Below are positions 24,705 to 32,399 of a stretch of DNA of 64,000 bases, in pieces; the first letter of the stretch is position 1; each line of letters starts with the position of its first letter. The notes under the pieces were generated by a model. The model was not told the origin of the DNA and made no database searches. It worked only from the letters and a program-made list of their open reading frames with translations. The stretch spans positions 1 to 64,000 of the forward strand of contig NZ_JALGQH010000033.1 in assembly GCF_022810305.1 (NCBI RefSeq), written 5' to 3'. Made by a program: the position numbers and the translations under genes. The DNA comes from Rhodococcus sp. ARC_M6. Its GTDB lineage: Bacteria > Actinomycetota > Actinomycetes > Mycobacteriales > Mycobacteriaceae.

Positions 24705-25631
24705 ATGGCAACACTCCAATCCCCGCCCGCGTACGAGTTATCGCATCTGCGGGCACTCGAGGCCGAGGCAGTCCACATTTTTCGTGAGGTGGCGGCAACG
24801 TTCGAGAAGCCGGTGCTCCTGTTCTCCGGCGGCAAGGATTCCGTTGTCATGCTGGCTGTCGCGGCCAAGGCATTCTGGCCCGCGCCTCTGCCGTTTGCTG
24901 TCATGCATGTCGATACCGGTCACAATTTCGACGAGGTCATCGAATTCCGTGATCGCACCGTAGACCGGTTCGGTCTGCGGATGGTCGTCTCCAGCGTGCA
25001 GGACGATATCGATGCCGGCCGGGTCACCGAAGACACCGGGGTTGGCGCCAGCCGAAATCGCTTGCAAACACACGCACTGTTGCGCGGAATTCGTGACGGG
25101 AAGTTTGACGCCGTGTTCGGCGGAGCTCGACGCGACGAAGAAAAGGCGCGCGCAAAAGAACGCGTTTTCAGCTTCCGCGACGAGTTCGGTCAATGGGACC
25201 CCAAGGTGCAACGGCCCGAACTGTGGAACCTGTACAACGGCAAACATCGTAAGGGCGAGCACATTCGGATCTTCCCGCTCTCCAACTGGACCGAACTCGA
25301 CATCTGGCAGTACATCGAGAGCGAGATGATCGACCTCCCGAACATCTACTACGCTCATCGGCGGGAAGTGGTGCCGCGCGACGGAATGCTGTTGGCGCGC
25401 ACACGCTTTCTCGAGTTGCGTGAGGGTGAAGAATCCTACGAAGCATTGGTGCGTTTTCGGACCGTCGGCGACGCCACGTGTACCGGTTGTGTGGAATCGT
25501 CCGCCGAAACAGCGGCAGCCGTTGTCGAAGAAGTAGCAGCCAGTCGGATCACCGAACGCGGAGCAACGCGCGCTGACGACCGAATCTCCGAAGCCGGTAT
25601 GGAAGATCGCAAGAAAGAGGGGTACTTCTGA
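24705..25631 (+). CDS. cysD: Sulfate adenylyltransferase subunit 2
   Basis: 308 residues. It forms APS from sulfate and ATP together with CysN. The PP-loop motif is LFSGGKDSVVML (about residue 40), followed by MHVDTGHNF and FGGARRDEEKARAKER, with LWNLYN and FPLSNWTELDIWQYI later, all diagnostic. The ATG has AGGAG 8 nt upstream. The stop TGA shares its A with the cysNC start. A KstR box and a second palindrome precede it. No cysH or sulfite reductase follows, which argues against ordinary sulfate assimilation. Confidence 0.95.
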   Translation: MATLQSPPAYELSHLRALEAEAVHIFREVAATFEKPVLLFSGGKDSVVMLAVAAKAFWPAPLPFAVMHVDTGHNFDEVIEFRDRTVDRFGLRMVVSSVQDDIDAGRVTEDTGVGASRNRLQTHALLRGIRDGKFDAVFGGARRDEEKARAKERVFSFRDEFGQWDPKVQRPELWNLYNGKHRKGEHIRIFPLSNWTELDIWQYIESEMIDLPNIYYAHRREVVPRDGMLLARTRFLELREGEESYEALVRFRTVGDATCTGCVESSAETAAAVVEEVAASRITERGATRADDRISEAGMEDRKKEGYF

Positions 25632-27475
25632 TGCCGCAACTCCTCCGAGTGGCCACGGCCGGCAGCGTCGACGACGGTAAGTCGACGCTCATCGGCCGGT
25701 TGCTCTACGACTCCAAATCGATCTTCGAAGATCAACTCGAAGCAGTCGAACGGACAAGTCGTGAACGCGGCGACGAGTACGCCAACCTGGCGCTGCTCAC
25801 CGACGGTTTGCGTGCCGAGCGCGAACAGGGCATTACTATCGATGTGGCACACCGCTACTTCGCGACGCCGCACCGCAAATTCATTATCGCGGATACCCCG
25901 GGGCATGAGCAGTACACCCGCAACATGGTGACCGGTGCGTCGACGGCCGACCTGGCGCTCATCCTGGTGGATGCTCGCAAAGGTGTCCTGGAACAAACGC
26001 GTCGACACGCTTTCCTGTCAACGCTTCTTGGGATTCCGCACCTTGTGCTGTGTGTGAACAAGATGGATCTGGTCGGCTGGTCGCAGGAGCGATTCGAGGA
26101 GATCAAGGAAGAATTCCGTCAGTTCGCGATCAAGCTCGACGTGCACGATCTGTCCTTCATTCCGGTGTCGGCGCTGTTGGGGGACAATATCGTTGCGCGT
26201 ACCGAGAATATGGACTGGTACGACGGTCCGTCGCTGCTGCACCACCTCGAGCAGGTGCACATCGCGTCGGATCGCAATCTCATCGACGCACGTTTTCCGG
26301 TGCAATACGTCATCCGTCCGCAGAATCAGACTGATGCCGAACTTCACGATTTTCGGGGATACGCGGGAACCGTCGCCAGCGGTGTTTTCAAGACCGGTGA
26401 CGAAGTGGTCGTTCTCCCTTCCGGTTTCACGTCGACGGTGAAGGCAGTCCACGGTCCCGGTGGAACCGTGATCGAGGAGGCCTTCGCACCGTCGGCGGTC
26501 TGTATCGAACTGGCCGACAATCTCGATGTCAGTCGCGGCGATCAACTCTGCCGACTCAACAATCGGCCGCAGGTCGGCCAGGAGATCGACGCGATGATCT
26601 GTTGGCTTACCGAGCAGACCACACTGTCCGAGAACAATCGATACTCGCTGCTGCACACCACTCGTTCCACCAAAGCTCAAATCGTTCGGCTGGACTACCG
26701 TCTCGACGTCAATACTCTGCACCGCGACGAGAGTGCGGAATCGCTGTCTCTCAACGAGATCGGCCGCATCTCGATCAAGACGCAGCAGCCCCTCATGTTC
26801 GACCCCTACCGGCGAAATCGTGTCACCGGCAGTTTTATCCTCGTTGACGAGACCACCGGCAATACCGTCGCAGCCGGTATGATCAACGGCCCGACGCTCA
26901 AGGAATCGCGCGTCGTCTGGCACAGTTCCGAAGTCTCCCGCGACGAGCGTGCGACTCAGGGAGCAACCGTGTGGCTGACAGGTCTGTCGGCATCTGGCAA
27001 GTCCACCATCGCCGTCGAACTCGAGCGTCGGCTGGTCGCCGCCGGTATCCCGGCCTACCGACTCGACGGTGACAACCTTCGGCACGGACTCAACGCAGAT
27101 TTGGGATTCAGCGCCGACGATCGCGCCGAAAACGTTCGCCGAGTCGGCTCGGTGGCGCAGATGTTCGCCGACTCCGGAGCCGTCGCGGTGGCCTGCCTGA
27201 TCAGTCCGTACCGCGAGGACCGTGATCGAGTGCGTGCCGCTCACGAAGCGGCCGGGCTGAGGTTTATCGAGGTGTACGTCGATACGCCGATCGAAGCGTG
27301 CGAGGCCCGCGATCCCAAGGGCATGTATGCCAAGGCTCGGGCCGGTGAGATCACCGGATTCACCGGCGTCGACGATCCCTACGAGGTTCCGGAGCAGGCC
27401 GAACTGATTGTTCGTCCGGAGAACGGAACGCCTACCGAAATTGCCCTGCGGATTATGGAAGTGTTGGACCGGTGA
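25631..27475 (+). CDS. cysNC: Bifunctional sulfate adenylyltransferase subunit 1 / APS kinase
   Basis: 614 residues in two parts. Residues about 1-435 are the CysN GTPase with G1 SVDDGKST, G3 DTPGHEQYTRNM and G4 NKMDL, followed by EF-Tu-like beta barrels. Residues about 440-614 are the CysC kinase with Walker A GLSASGKST, the DGDNLRHGLN loop and SPYREDRDRVR. Together with CysD it makes APS and then PAPS, the sulfotransferase donor. The fusion is normal in mycobacteria and rhodococci. The cysQ GTG overlaps its stop by four bases. Confidence 0.96.
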   Translation: MPQLLRVATAGSVDDGKSTLIGRLLYDSKSIFEDQLEAVERTSRERGDEYANLALLTDGLRAEREQGITIDVAHRYFATPHRKFIIADTPGHEQYTRNMVTGASTADLALILVDARKGVLEQTRRHAFLSTLLGIPHLVLCVNKMDLVGWSQERFEEIKEEFRQFAIKLDVHDLSFIPVSALLGDNIVARTENMDWYDGPSLLHHLEQVHIASDRNLIDARFPVQYVIRPQNQTDAELHDFRGYAGTVASGVFKTGDEVVVLPSGFTSTVKAVHGPGGTVIEEAFAPSAVCIELADNLDVSRGDQLCRLNNRPQVGQEIDAMICWLTEQTTLSENNRYSLLHTTRSTKAQIVRLDYRLDVNTLHRDESAESLSLNEIGRISIKTQQPLMFDPYRRNRVTGSFILVDETTGNTVAAGMINGPTLKESRVVWHSSEVSRDERATQGATVWLTGLSASGKSTIAVELERRLVAAGIPAYRLDGDNLRHGLNADLGFSADDRAENVRRVGSVAQMFADSGAVAVACLISPYREDRDRVRAAHEAAGLRFIEVYVDTPIEACEARDPKGMYAKARAGEITGFTGVDDPYEVPEQAELIVRPENGTPTEIALRIMEVLDR

Positions 27476-28617
27476 GCGAAACAACCCCCAGCGGATCCAC
27501 TGACGCCGAGTTGGCGGCGCAATTGGCCGAGGTCGCGGGCGCGATCCTCCTCGAGGTTCGAGCCGAAGGCCTCGGAATCGTTGACGGTCGGGAACTGGGC
27601 CGGCGCGGAGACAAAGCCGCCGACGCCTACATCCTGGACAGGCTCGCTGAACTTCGCCCCGATGATGCTGTCCTGTCCGAAGAATCTGCCGACGATCGCA
27701 CCAGGCTGGAAGCGTCCCGAGTCTGGATCATCGACCCGCTCGACGGATCCAAAGAGTACGGACTACCTGGTCATACGGATTGGGCTGTGCACGTGGCACT
27801 CTGGGAGCGAGGTCAGGAAATTACCGCGGCAGCTGTCTCTCAACCGGCGCTCGTAGAGGTGTATTCCAGCGGCGACAGCTTCGCTGACGTTCCCCCCAAC
27901 TCGCCGCTCCGCATCGTGGTCAGTGGCTCGAGGCCGCCGGCATTTACCGACGACGTGGCAGCAGAACTCGGTGCAGAAGTCATCCCGATGGGCTCGGCCG
28001 GAGCAAAGGCGATGGCCGTCGTTCGCGGCGACGTCGACGCCTATCTGCACGCCGGCGGGCAATGGGAATGGGACTCGGCGGCGCCGGTTGGCGTCGCTGC
28101 GGCAGCGGGCCTGCATTGCAGTCGCATCGACGGTTCGCCCCTGCGCTACAACGAATCCCACCCCTACCTACCGGATCTCGTGATATGCCGACCGGAGTTG
28201 GCCGAGACAATTCTGAGCGCAATTGCCAAACACTCCAACGAATCGGCAGTCAGTGGGCGCGTCGCGATGGCACGCGAATACGTCAACGCACTTCTCAGTC
28301 ACGACGCAACCAAAGTTCGCTTTGCGCCCGACGCGTGGCGCGTCGAAAACGGGGAGCGCACCGGAGACACCGGCGCATTCATCAGTGACGAACTCGAAAA
28401 CGGTCAGCAGTACCGCGGAATCATCGCGATACGTGAACTCGCACTGCGTGAGTGGGGCGAAAGCGTCGTAGCGCGGTATCTGCTTGATCTCGGGACTCCC
28501 GGACAATCGCCTGCCGTCACGGTGTTCGTCACCGAGTATTTCGGTATTCCGGCCGGCGAGATTCAATCCATCTTGGCCATCATCGAACCCCACCTGAACG
28601 ACGAGGAAACACAATGA
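27472..28617 (+). CDS. CysQ-type PAP/PAPS phosphatase fused to an NTF2-like domain
   Basis: 381 residues, about 115 more than typical CysQ. Residues 1-245 are the inositol-phosphatase fold with the metal motifs LSEESADD, IIDPLDGSKEYG and WEWDSAAPVG. This enzyme degrades PAP, the inhibitory by-product of sulfotransferases. From about residue 255 (VAMAREYVNALLSHD) to the end the sequence resembles a SnoaL/NTF2-like cone-shaped domain, including APDAWRVENGERTGD and VTEYFGI. The frame is continuous. The start overlaps cysNC and the stop overlaps the next gene, which is itself NTF2-like. The role of the fused domain is unknown. Confidence 0.85.
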   Translation: MSETTPSGSTDAELAAQLAEVAGAILLEVRAEGLGIVDGRELGRRGDKAADAYILDRLAELRPDDAVLSEESADDRTRLEASRVWIIDPLDGSKEYGLPGHTDWAVHVALWERGQEITAAAVSQPALVEVYSSGDSFADVPPNSPLRIVVSGSRPPAFTDDVAAELGAEVIPMGSAGAKAMAVVRGDVDAYLHAGGQWEWDSAAPVGVAAAAGLHCSRIDGSPLRYNESHPYLPDLVICRPELAETILSAIAKHSNESAVSGRVAMAREYVNALLSHDATKVRFAPDAWRVENGERTGDTGAFISDELENGQQYRGIIAIRELALREWGESVVARYLLDLGTPGQSPAVTVFVTEYFGIPAGEIQSILAIIEPHLNDEETQ

Positions 28618-29000
28618 CATCCGAGCTCGTAACACCCGAGAACTTGATTTCAGAATTTTGTGCACTCTGGGTCGATGCGGACGTTGCCAAAATTGTCGAT
28701 TTCTTCACTGAAGATGCTGTCTACCACAACATTCCGATGGAACCGGTGTCCGGAAAGGAAGCGATCAAGGCCTTTATCGAAGGATTTATCTTGGCCTTCG
28801 GCGGTATCGACTTCCAGATCAAGCGACAGGTCGGCAGCGGTGATGTCGTGATGAACGAGCGCGTCGACGTCTTCACCATCAACGGCGCCGAGGTGGCGTT
28901 GCCGGTGATGGGTGTCTTCGAAGTTCGAGATGGAAAGATCAGCGCCTGGCGCGACTACTTCGACATGGCGCCGATCACGGCGGCAGCCGGCCAGGGCTGA
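28614..29000 (+). CDS. Limonene-1,2-epoxide hydrolase family protein (NTF2 fold)
   Basis: 128 residues. It shares the LEH active-site pattern: R83 and D85 in NERVDVF and D114 in WRDYFDM correspond to the Arg-Asp-Asp triad (R99, D101, D132) of the R. erythropolis enzyme. YHNIPMEP matches the substrate-pocket segment. It probably hydrolyses an epoxide; in mycobacteria a relative (EphG) is linked to sterol-type substrates. The ATG overlaps the cysQ stop by four bases, making it the last gene of the PAPS operon, and its presence there is a clue to the sulfated substrate. It is convergent with the next gene, 9 bp away. Confidence 0.88.
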   Translation: MTSELVTPENLISEFCALWVDADVAKIVDFFTEDAVYHNIPMEPVSGKEAIKAFIEGFILAFGGIDFQIKRQVGSGDVVMNERVDVFTINGAEVALPVMGVFEVRDGKISAWRDYFDMAPITAAAGQG

Positions 29001-29009
29001 TTCACTCAC

Positions 29010-30161
29010 CTATTCCGCGACAATGCGGTGTGGGTAGTCCTCCGAGCGATGCTGGAATCGTGTGATGGCCGGGTTCACGATGACACCATCCCGGATTTCG
29101 ATTGCCTTCTCGATGGTTTCGTCCTCTTTCCAGCCTGTCGGCCCGGCCATAACGCCCGGCAGGTAGGGCAGCAGCGATTCGCTGATCTCCCACGATGAGG
29201 AGTTCCACAGGTACGACGGGCTGTGGTCGACGCCGTAGTAGGTGATGTTGTCGCCGACGATGAAGGTCGGTTCCGCGAACGAAGTGGGACGAGCCCAGCT
29301 GAACCCCATTCCTTCGTCGCAGGACACATCCACGATCAAGCTGCCCGGCTGGAAGTCCATCAGGTCTTCTTCGGTCAGGAACGTCAGCGGTGAATCCGTG
29401 TTCTGCAGTACGCAGTTGACGACGATGTCGTGTTCGGCCAGAAATCCGGGGACCGGCACGCTGTGATTATCGAGCATCACGTGGCTGCCTCGAACGTCAC
29501 CGGTCTCGTTGTCGAAGGACACCATTCGAGCCGAGTGGATGGGGGAGCCGACGGCTGTGACGCCGCGCTGCGTCAATACGTCGACCTCGTGGATTCCGTG
29601 AGCCTTGAGCGCTGTCACTGCGCCTCGCGCAGTGGCCCCGAATCCGATGACAGCGGCAGTGAGGCGCCGTCCGTAGTCTCCGGTGGCGCCAATCAACTGC
29701 AGTGCGTGGAGAACCGAGCAGTAGCCCGCCAGTTCGTTGTTCTTGTGGAAGACATGCAGATTGAACGAGCCGTCGCTGTGCCAGTGATTCATTGCCTCGA
29801 AAGCGATGAGGGTCAGTTTCTTGTCGATCGCGATCTGAGTCAACTCGGTGTCCTGAACGCAATGCGGCCAGCCCCACAGCACCTGCTCGGAACGGAGATC
29901 GGCGAGGTCGCGCACCACTGGCTTCGGGAGGAGAACGATATCGGTTTCAGCCAAAATCTGTTTCCGCGTGCGGATTCCGGCAACAAGACGCGACAGGTAG
30001 TCGTCGGAGTATCCGAAGCGATGGCCGTAGCCCTCTTCGAGGTAGATCCGCGAGCGAAGTTCAGCGTCGATGCGATCGAAATGCGCAGGGTGAATCGGCA
30101 ACCGGCGTTCTGCCGGTTTGCTTGACTGCCCGATGACTCCAAGGGTGCGTACGTTGTTCAA
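29010..30161 (-). CDS. Alanine dehydrogenase/PNT family, N5-(carboxyethyl)ornithine synthase-like
   Basis: 383 residues. The N-terminus (TLGVIGQSSKPAERRLPIHP, in part) and the Rossmann segment VIGFGATARGAVTAL (about residue 170) place it in the AlaDH/PNT superfamily. The ERRLPIHP and HVFHKNNELAGY details resemble N5-(carboxyethyl)ornithine synthase rather than alanine dehydrogenase. It would condense pyruvate with an amino acid side chain using NAD(P)H; substrate assignment is tentative. The start is TTG at 30161 with a GAGAG ribosome-binding site about 8 nt upstream, as no ATG or GTG fits. About 230 bp upstream, to the MarR stop, show no clear gene. Confidence 0.65.
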   Translation of the reverse strand: MNNVRTLGVIGQSSKPAERRLPIHPAHFDRIDAELRSRIYLEEGYGHRFGYSDDYLSRLVAGIRTRKQILAETDIVLLPKPVVRDLADLRSEQVLWGWPHCVQDTELTQIAIDKKLTLIAFEAMNHWHSDGSFNLHVFHKNNELAGYCSVLHALQLIGATGDYGRRLTAAVIGFGATARGAVTALKAHGIHEVDVLTQRGVTAVGSPIHSARMVSFDNETGDVRGSHVMLDNHSVPVPGFLAEHDIVVNCVLQNTDSPLTFLTEEDLMDFQPGSLIVDVSCDEGMGFSWARPTSFAEPTFIVGDNITYYGVDHSPSYLWNSSSWEISESLLPYLPGVMAGPTGWKEDETIEKAIEIRDGVIVNPAITRFQHRSEDYPHRIVAE

Positions 30162-30391
30162 TTGTAAATCTCTCGATAGGTGCAGGTAGAGATGTCAGAC
30201 CGGAGCCTGAATGAACTGCAGAATGCAGAAGCGCTGGCAGAATGCCGGGACCAGGACCGTAAACTGAGTGCTGGGTGCGCTGCTGTCGAACACCGGCGGC
30301 ATCAGAAAGCGCGCCGGTACGCCTCAAGCCTAGTCCCGTTCAGTGTTTGCCAGGTGGCCGGGCGTGTAGTTGTCCATGTGAGGCGTCGAGG

Positions 30392-30769
30392 TTACTGATC
30401 GCGCAGGCGTGAATTCAGAACAGCCAGTTGAATTTTGCTGGCATCTGCGTGGACGTCGCGGCCTTTGTCGGTGACGTCGATGAAGACGCCGCGCCGATCG
30501 GCTTCGCACAGTGATCGTTGGACGAGGCCGGCTTTTTCCAGGCGGGCGACGCTGCGGGAGAGTGCGCTGGGGCTCAGATACATTTCCGACGCCAGATCTT
30601 GCATTCGCGGACGCTCGCATGAGGTGTCCATGAGGCGATCGAGCGCTTCGAAGTCGCTCATGCTCAAGCCGTGCGCCGACTGCATCTGGCGATCGAGTTC
30701 GCACGCGATGCCGTTGTAGCTGGTGGACAGCGAGCGCCAGGTATTGCGTAGTTCCGATTCCGACGTCAC
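30392..30769 (-). CDS. MarR-family transcriptional regulator
   Basis: 125 residues from a GTG at 30769. The winged helix includes MQDLASEMYLSPSALSRSVARLEKAGLV and the wing RSLCEADRRGVFIDVTDKG, typical of MarR. It is divergent from an MFS efflux gene across an 85-bp AT-rich gap with several TGCA-type palindromes. This is the standard layout of a MarR repressor autoregulating itself and a drug exporter. The inducer is unknown. Confidence 0.9.
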   Translation of the reverse strand: MTSESELRNTWRSLSTSYNGIACELDRQMQSAHGLSMSDFEALDRLMDTSCERPRMQDLASEMYLSPSALSRSVARLEKAGLVQRSLCEADRRGVFIDVTDKGRDVHADASKIQLAVLNSRLRDQ

Positions 30770-30799
30770 GCCCGCATTCTAGTTGATATCCCAAATACT

Positions 30800-30847
30800 T
30801 GCAATTGCATTAAATGCTTGTGCATTAAGTGCATATGCATCTATTCT
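30800..30847. promoter_or_regulatory. MarR operator cluster and MFS promoter
   Basis: Two perfect 10-bp palindromes, TGCAATTGCA (30800-30809) and TGCATATGCA (30830-30839), flank ATGC-TTGT-GCAT (30814-30825). TATTCT (30842-30847) lies 7 nt before the MFS GTG at 30855 with no ribosome-binding site, consistent with a leaderless transcript. A repressor bound here would block this promoter. Confidence 0.6.
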
Positions 30848-30854
30848 CGCTGAC

Positions 30855-32333
30855 GTGACTTGCACAGACGCGACACTGAAACCATTCGATTCGCCGGAAT
30901 CCAAAGATCCGGCCACAGGGGAGGGTTGGTCACTCCAGCTCTGGGGCGTCCTCGCGGTGCTCTGTCTCGTGTTGTTCCTCGACGGTCTCGACGTGTCGAT
31001 GGTCGGCGTGGCTCTACCGTCCATCGGCAACGAACTGGGCCTGTCCACTACCTCGCTTCAGTGGATCATCAACGGATATGTACTCGGCTTCGGCGGGCTG
31101 TTGCTGCTGGGCGGGCGCACCGCAGACCTGCTCGGGCGTCGGAAGGTCTTCCTCGTTGCGCTCGCGGTCTTCGCGATCGCATCGCTGGTCGGCGGTCTGG
31201 TCGACGACGGAACATTGCTGATCGCTTCACGATTCGTGAAGGGATTGGCCGCAGCCTTCACCGCTCCTACCGCAATGTCCATTCTCACTACGACGTTCAA
31301 GGAAGGGCCGGACCGAAACCGTGCGCTATCCGTGTTCTCGGTTTTCGGGGCCAGCGGTTACTCGTCCGGTTTGATCCTGGGCGGGCTGTTGACCAGTGCG
31401 GGTTGGAGATTCACGTTCCTGATGCCGGTGCCGTTTGCTGTCATCGCACTGATCGGCGGATACTTCCTGATTCCGCGGGACCGTCCCGCGGCTACCGGGG
31501 GACACGACTTGGTCGGTGCCGTCACATTGGTGACGGGAATGCTGCTCACCGTCTACACGATGGTCTCTGCGCCCGCCCGCGGTTGGTCGCATCCGATGAC
31601 GCTGGGTTCCTTCGCCGTTGCGGCGGTGCTTTTGGCTGCCTTCTTCATCGTCGAAAAGAGAGTGGCGCATCCGCTTGTGCGACTTGGCCTTCTGCGCGTC
31701 GGAAACATCGTCCGAGCGAATCTTGCGATCGTTGCGTTGTTCGGCTCCTATTTGAGCTTCCAGTTCATGATGTCGATCTTCCTGCAGTCGGCGCTCGGGT
31801 GGTCGCCGCTCAAAATGGCGATGGCACTACTTCCGGCAGGAATCATCGTGGCTTTCGGCTCGCCGTTTGTCGGAAGGTTGGTCGATCTCTACGGGAGCGC
31901 GCGACTCATCATCGCCGCACTGACTTCACTGAGTGTGGGATACCTGTGGTTCCTTTTCGCGGGCAGTGACTCACCGTCGTACGTCGTGGCGATTCTGCCG
32001 AGCGTCATCCTGCTCGGCCTCGGCTTCGCGCTGGGCTATACCTCGATCATGGCGCAGGCAACAGCCGGCGTCGACGACTCCGAGCAGGGGTTGGCTTCCG
32101 GGTTGGTGAACACGTCGGCGCAGGTAGGTGCTGCACTGGTACTGGCTTTGACCACCGCTCTCGTGACTGCAGGTTCGCATACCGCTACCGGCGTAGGCAC
32201 AACAGGATTCGAGCAGTTCCATCCCGGTCTGATCCTGGTCACCGGTGTTGCGCTGGTCGGCCTGGCGATCACCGTGTCGCCGTTAATTCGTGGAAAGCGG
32301 TCCCAAGTCAAGGAGGCTGCTCCGGTCGGCTGA
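30855..32333 (+). CDS. MFS multidrug efflux transporter, DHA2 (14-TM) type
   Basis: 492 residues from the GTG at 30855. The ATG at 30783 would place the operator inside the gene and is rejected. It has about 14 predicted helices. Motif A is GGRTADLLGRRKVF, and LDGLDVSMVGVALPSIG is the helix-1 motif D of drug:H+ antiporters. Motif C is recognisable at GASGYSSGLILGGLLTSAGWR. It probably exports toxic hydrophobic compounds with proton coupling under control of the divergent MarR protein. A strong hairpin follows the stop. Confidence 0.9.
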   Translation: MTCTDATLKPFDSPESKDPATGEGWSLQLWGVLAVLCLVLFLDGLDVSMVGVALPSIGNELGLSTTSLQWIINGYVLGFGGLLLLGGRTADLLGRRKVFLVALAVFAIASLVGGLVDDGTLLIASRFVKGLAAAFTAPTAMSILTTTFKEGPDRNRALSVFSVFGASGYSSGLILGGLLTSAGWRFTFLMPVPFAVIALIGGYFLIPRDRPAATGGHDLVGAVTLVTGMLLTVYTMVSAPARGWSHPMTLGSFAVAAVLLAAFFIVEKRVAHPLVRLGLLRVGNIVRANLAIVALFGSYLSFQFMMSIFLQSALGWSPLKMAMALLPAGIIVAFGSPFVGRLVDLYGSARLIIAALTSLSVGYLWFLFAGSDSPSYVVAILPSVILLGLGFALGYTSIMAQATAGVDDSEQGLASGLVNTSAQVGAALVLALTTALVTAGSHTATGVGTTGFEQFHPGLILVTGVALVGLAITVSPLIRGKRSQVKEAAPVG

Positions 32334-32349
32334 TCATGACGCCCGAAAA

Positions 32350-32385
32350 GTTCAGCCGCGCAGAAGAAATTCTGCGCGGCTGAAC
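32350..32385. terminator. Perfect bidirectional hairpin between convergent genes
   Basis: GTTCAGCCGCGCAGAA (32350-32365) and its exact complement (32370-32385) with a GAAA tetraloop. The 16-bp stem lies between the MFS stop and the FAD-monooxygenase stop. Confidence 0.9.
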
Positions 32386-32399
32386 GTCGGTGGAGATGG

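Noticed and set aside
30162-30398. 72-codon plus-strand frame in the CeoS-MarR gap
   Set aside because: No ribosome-binding site, no recognisable sequence, and it runs into the MarR gene end.
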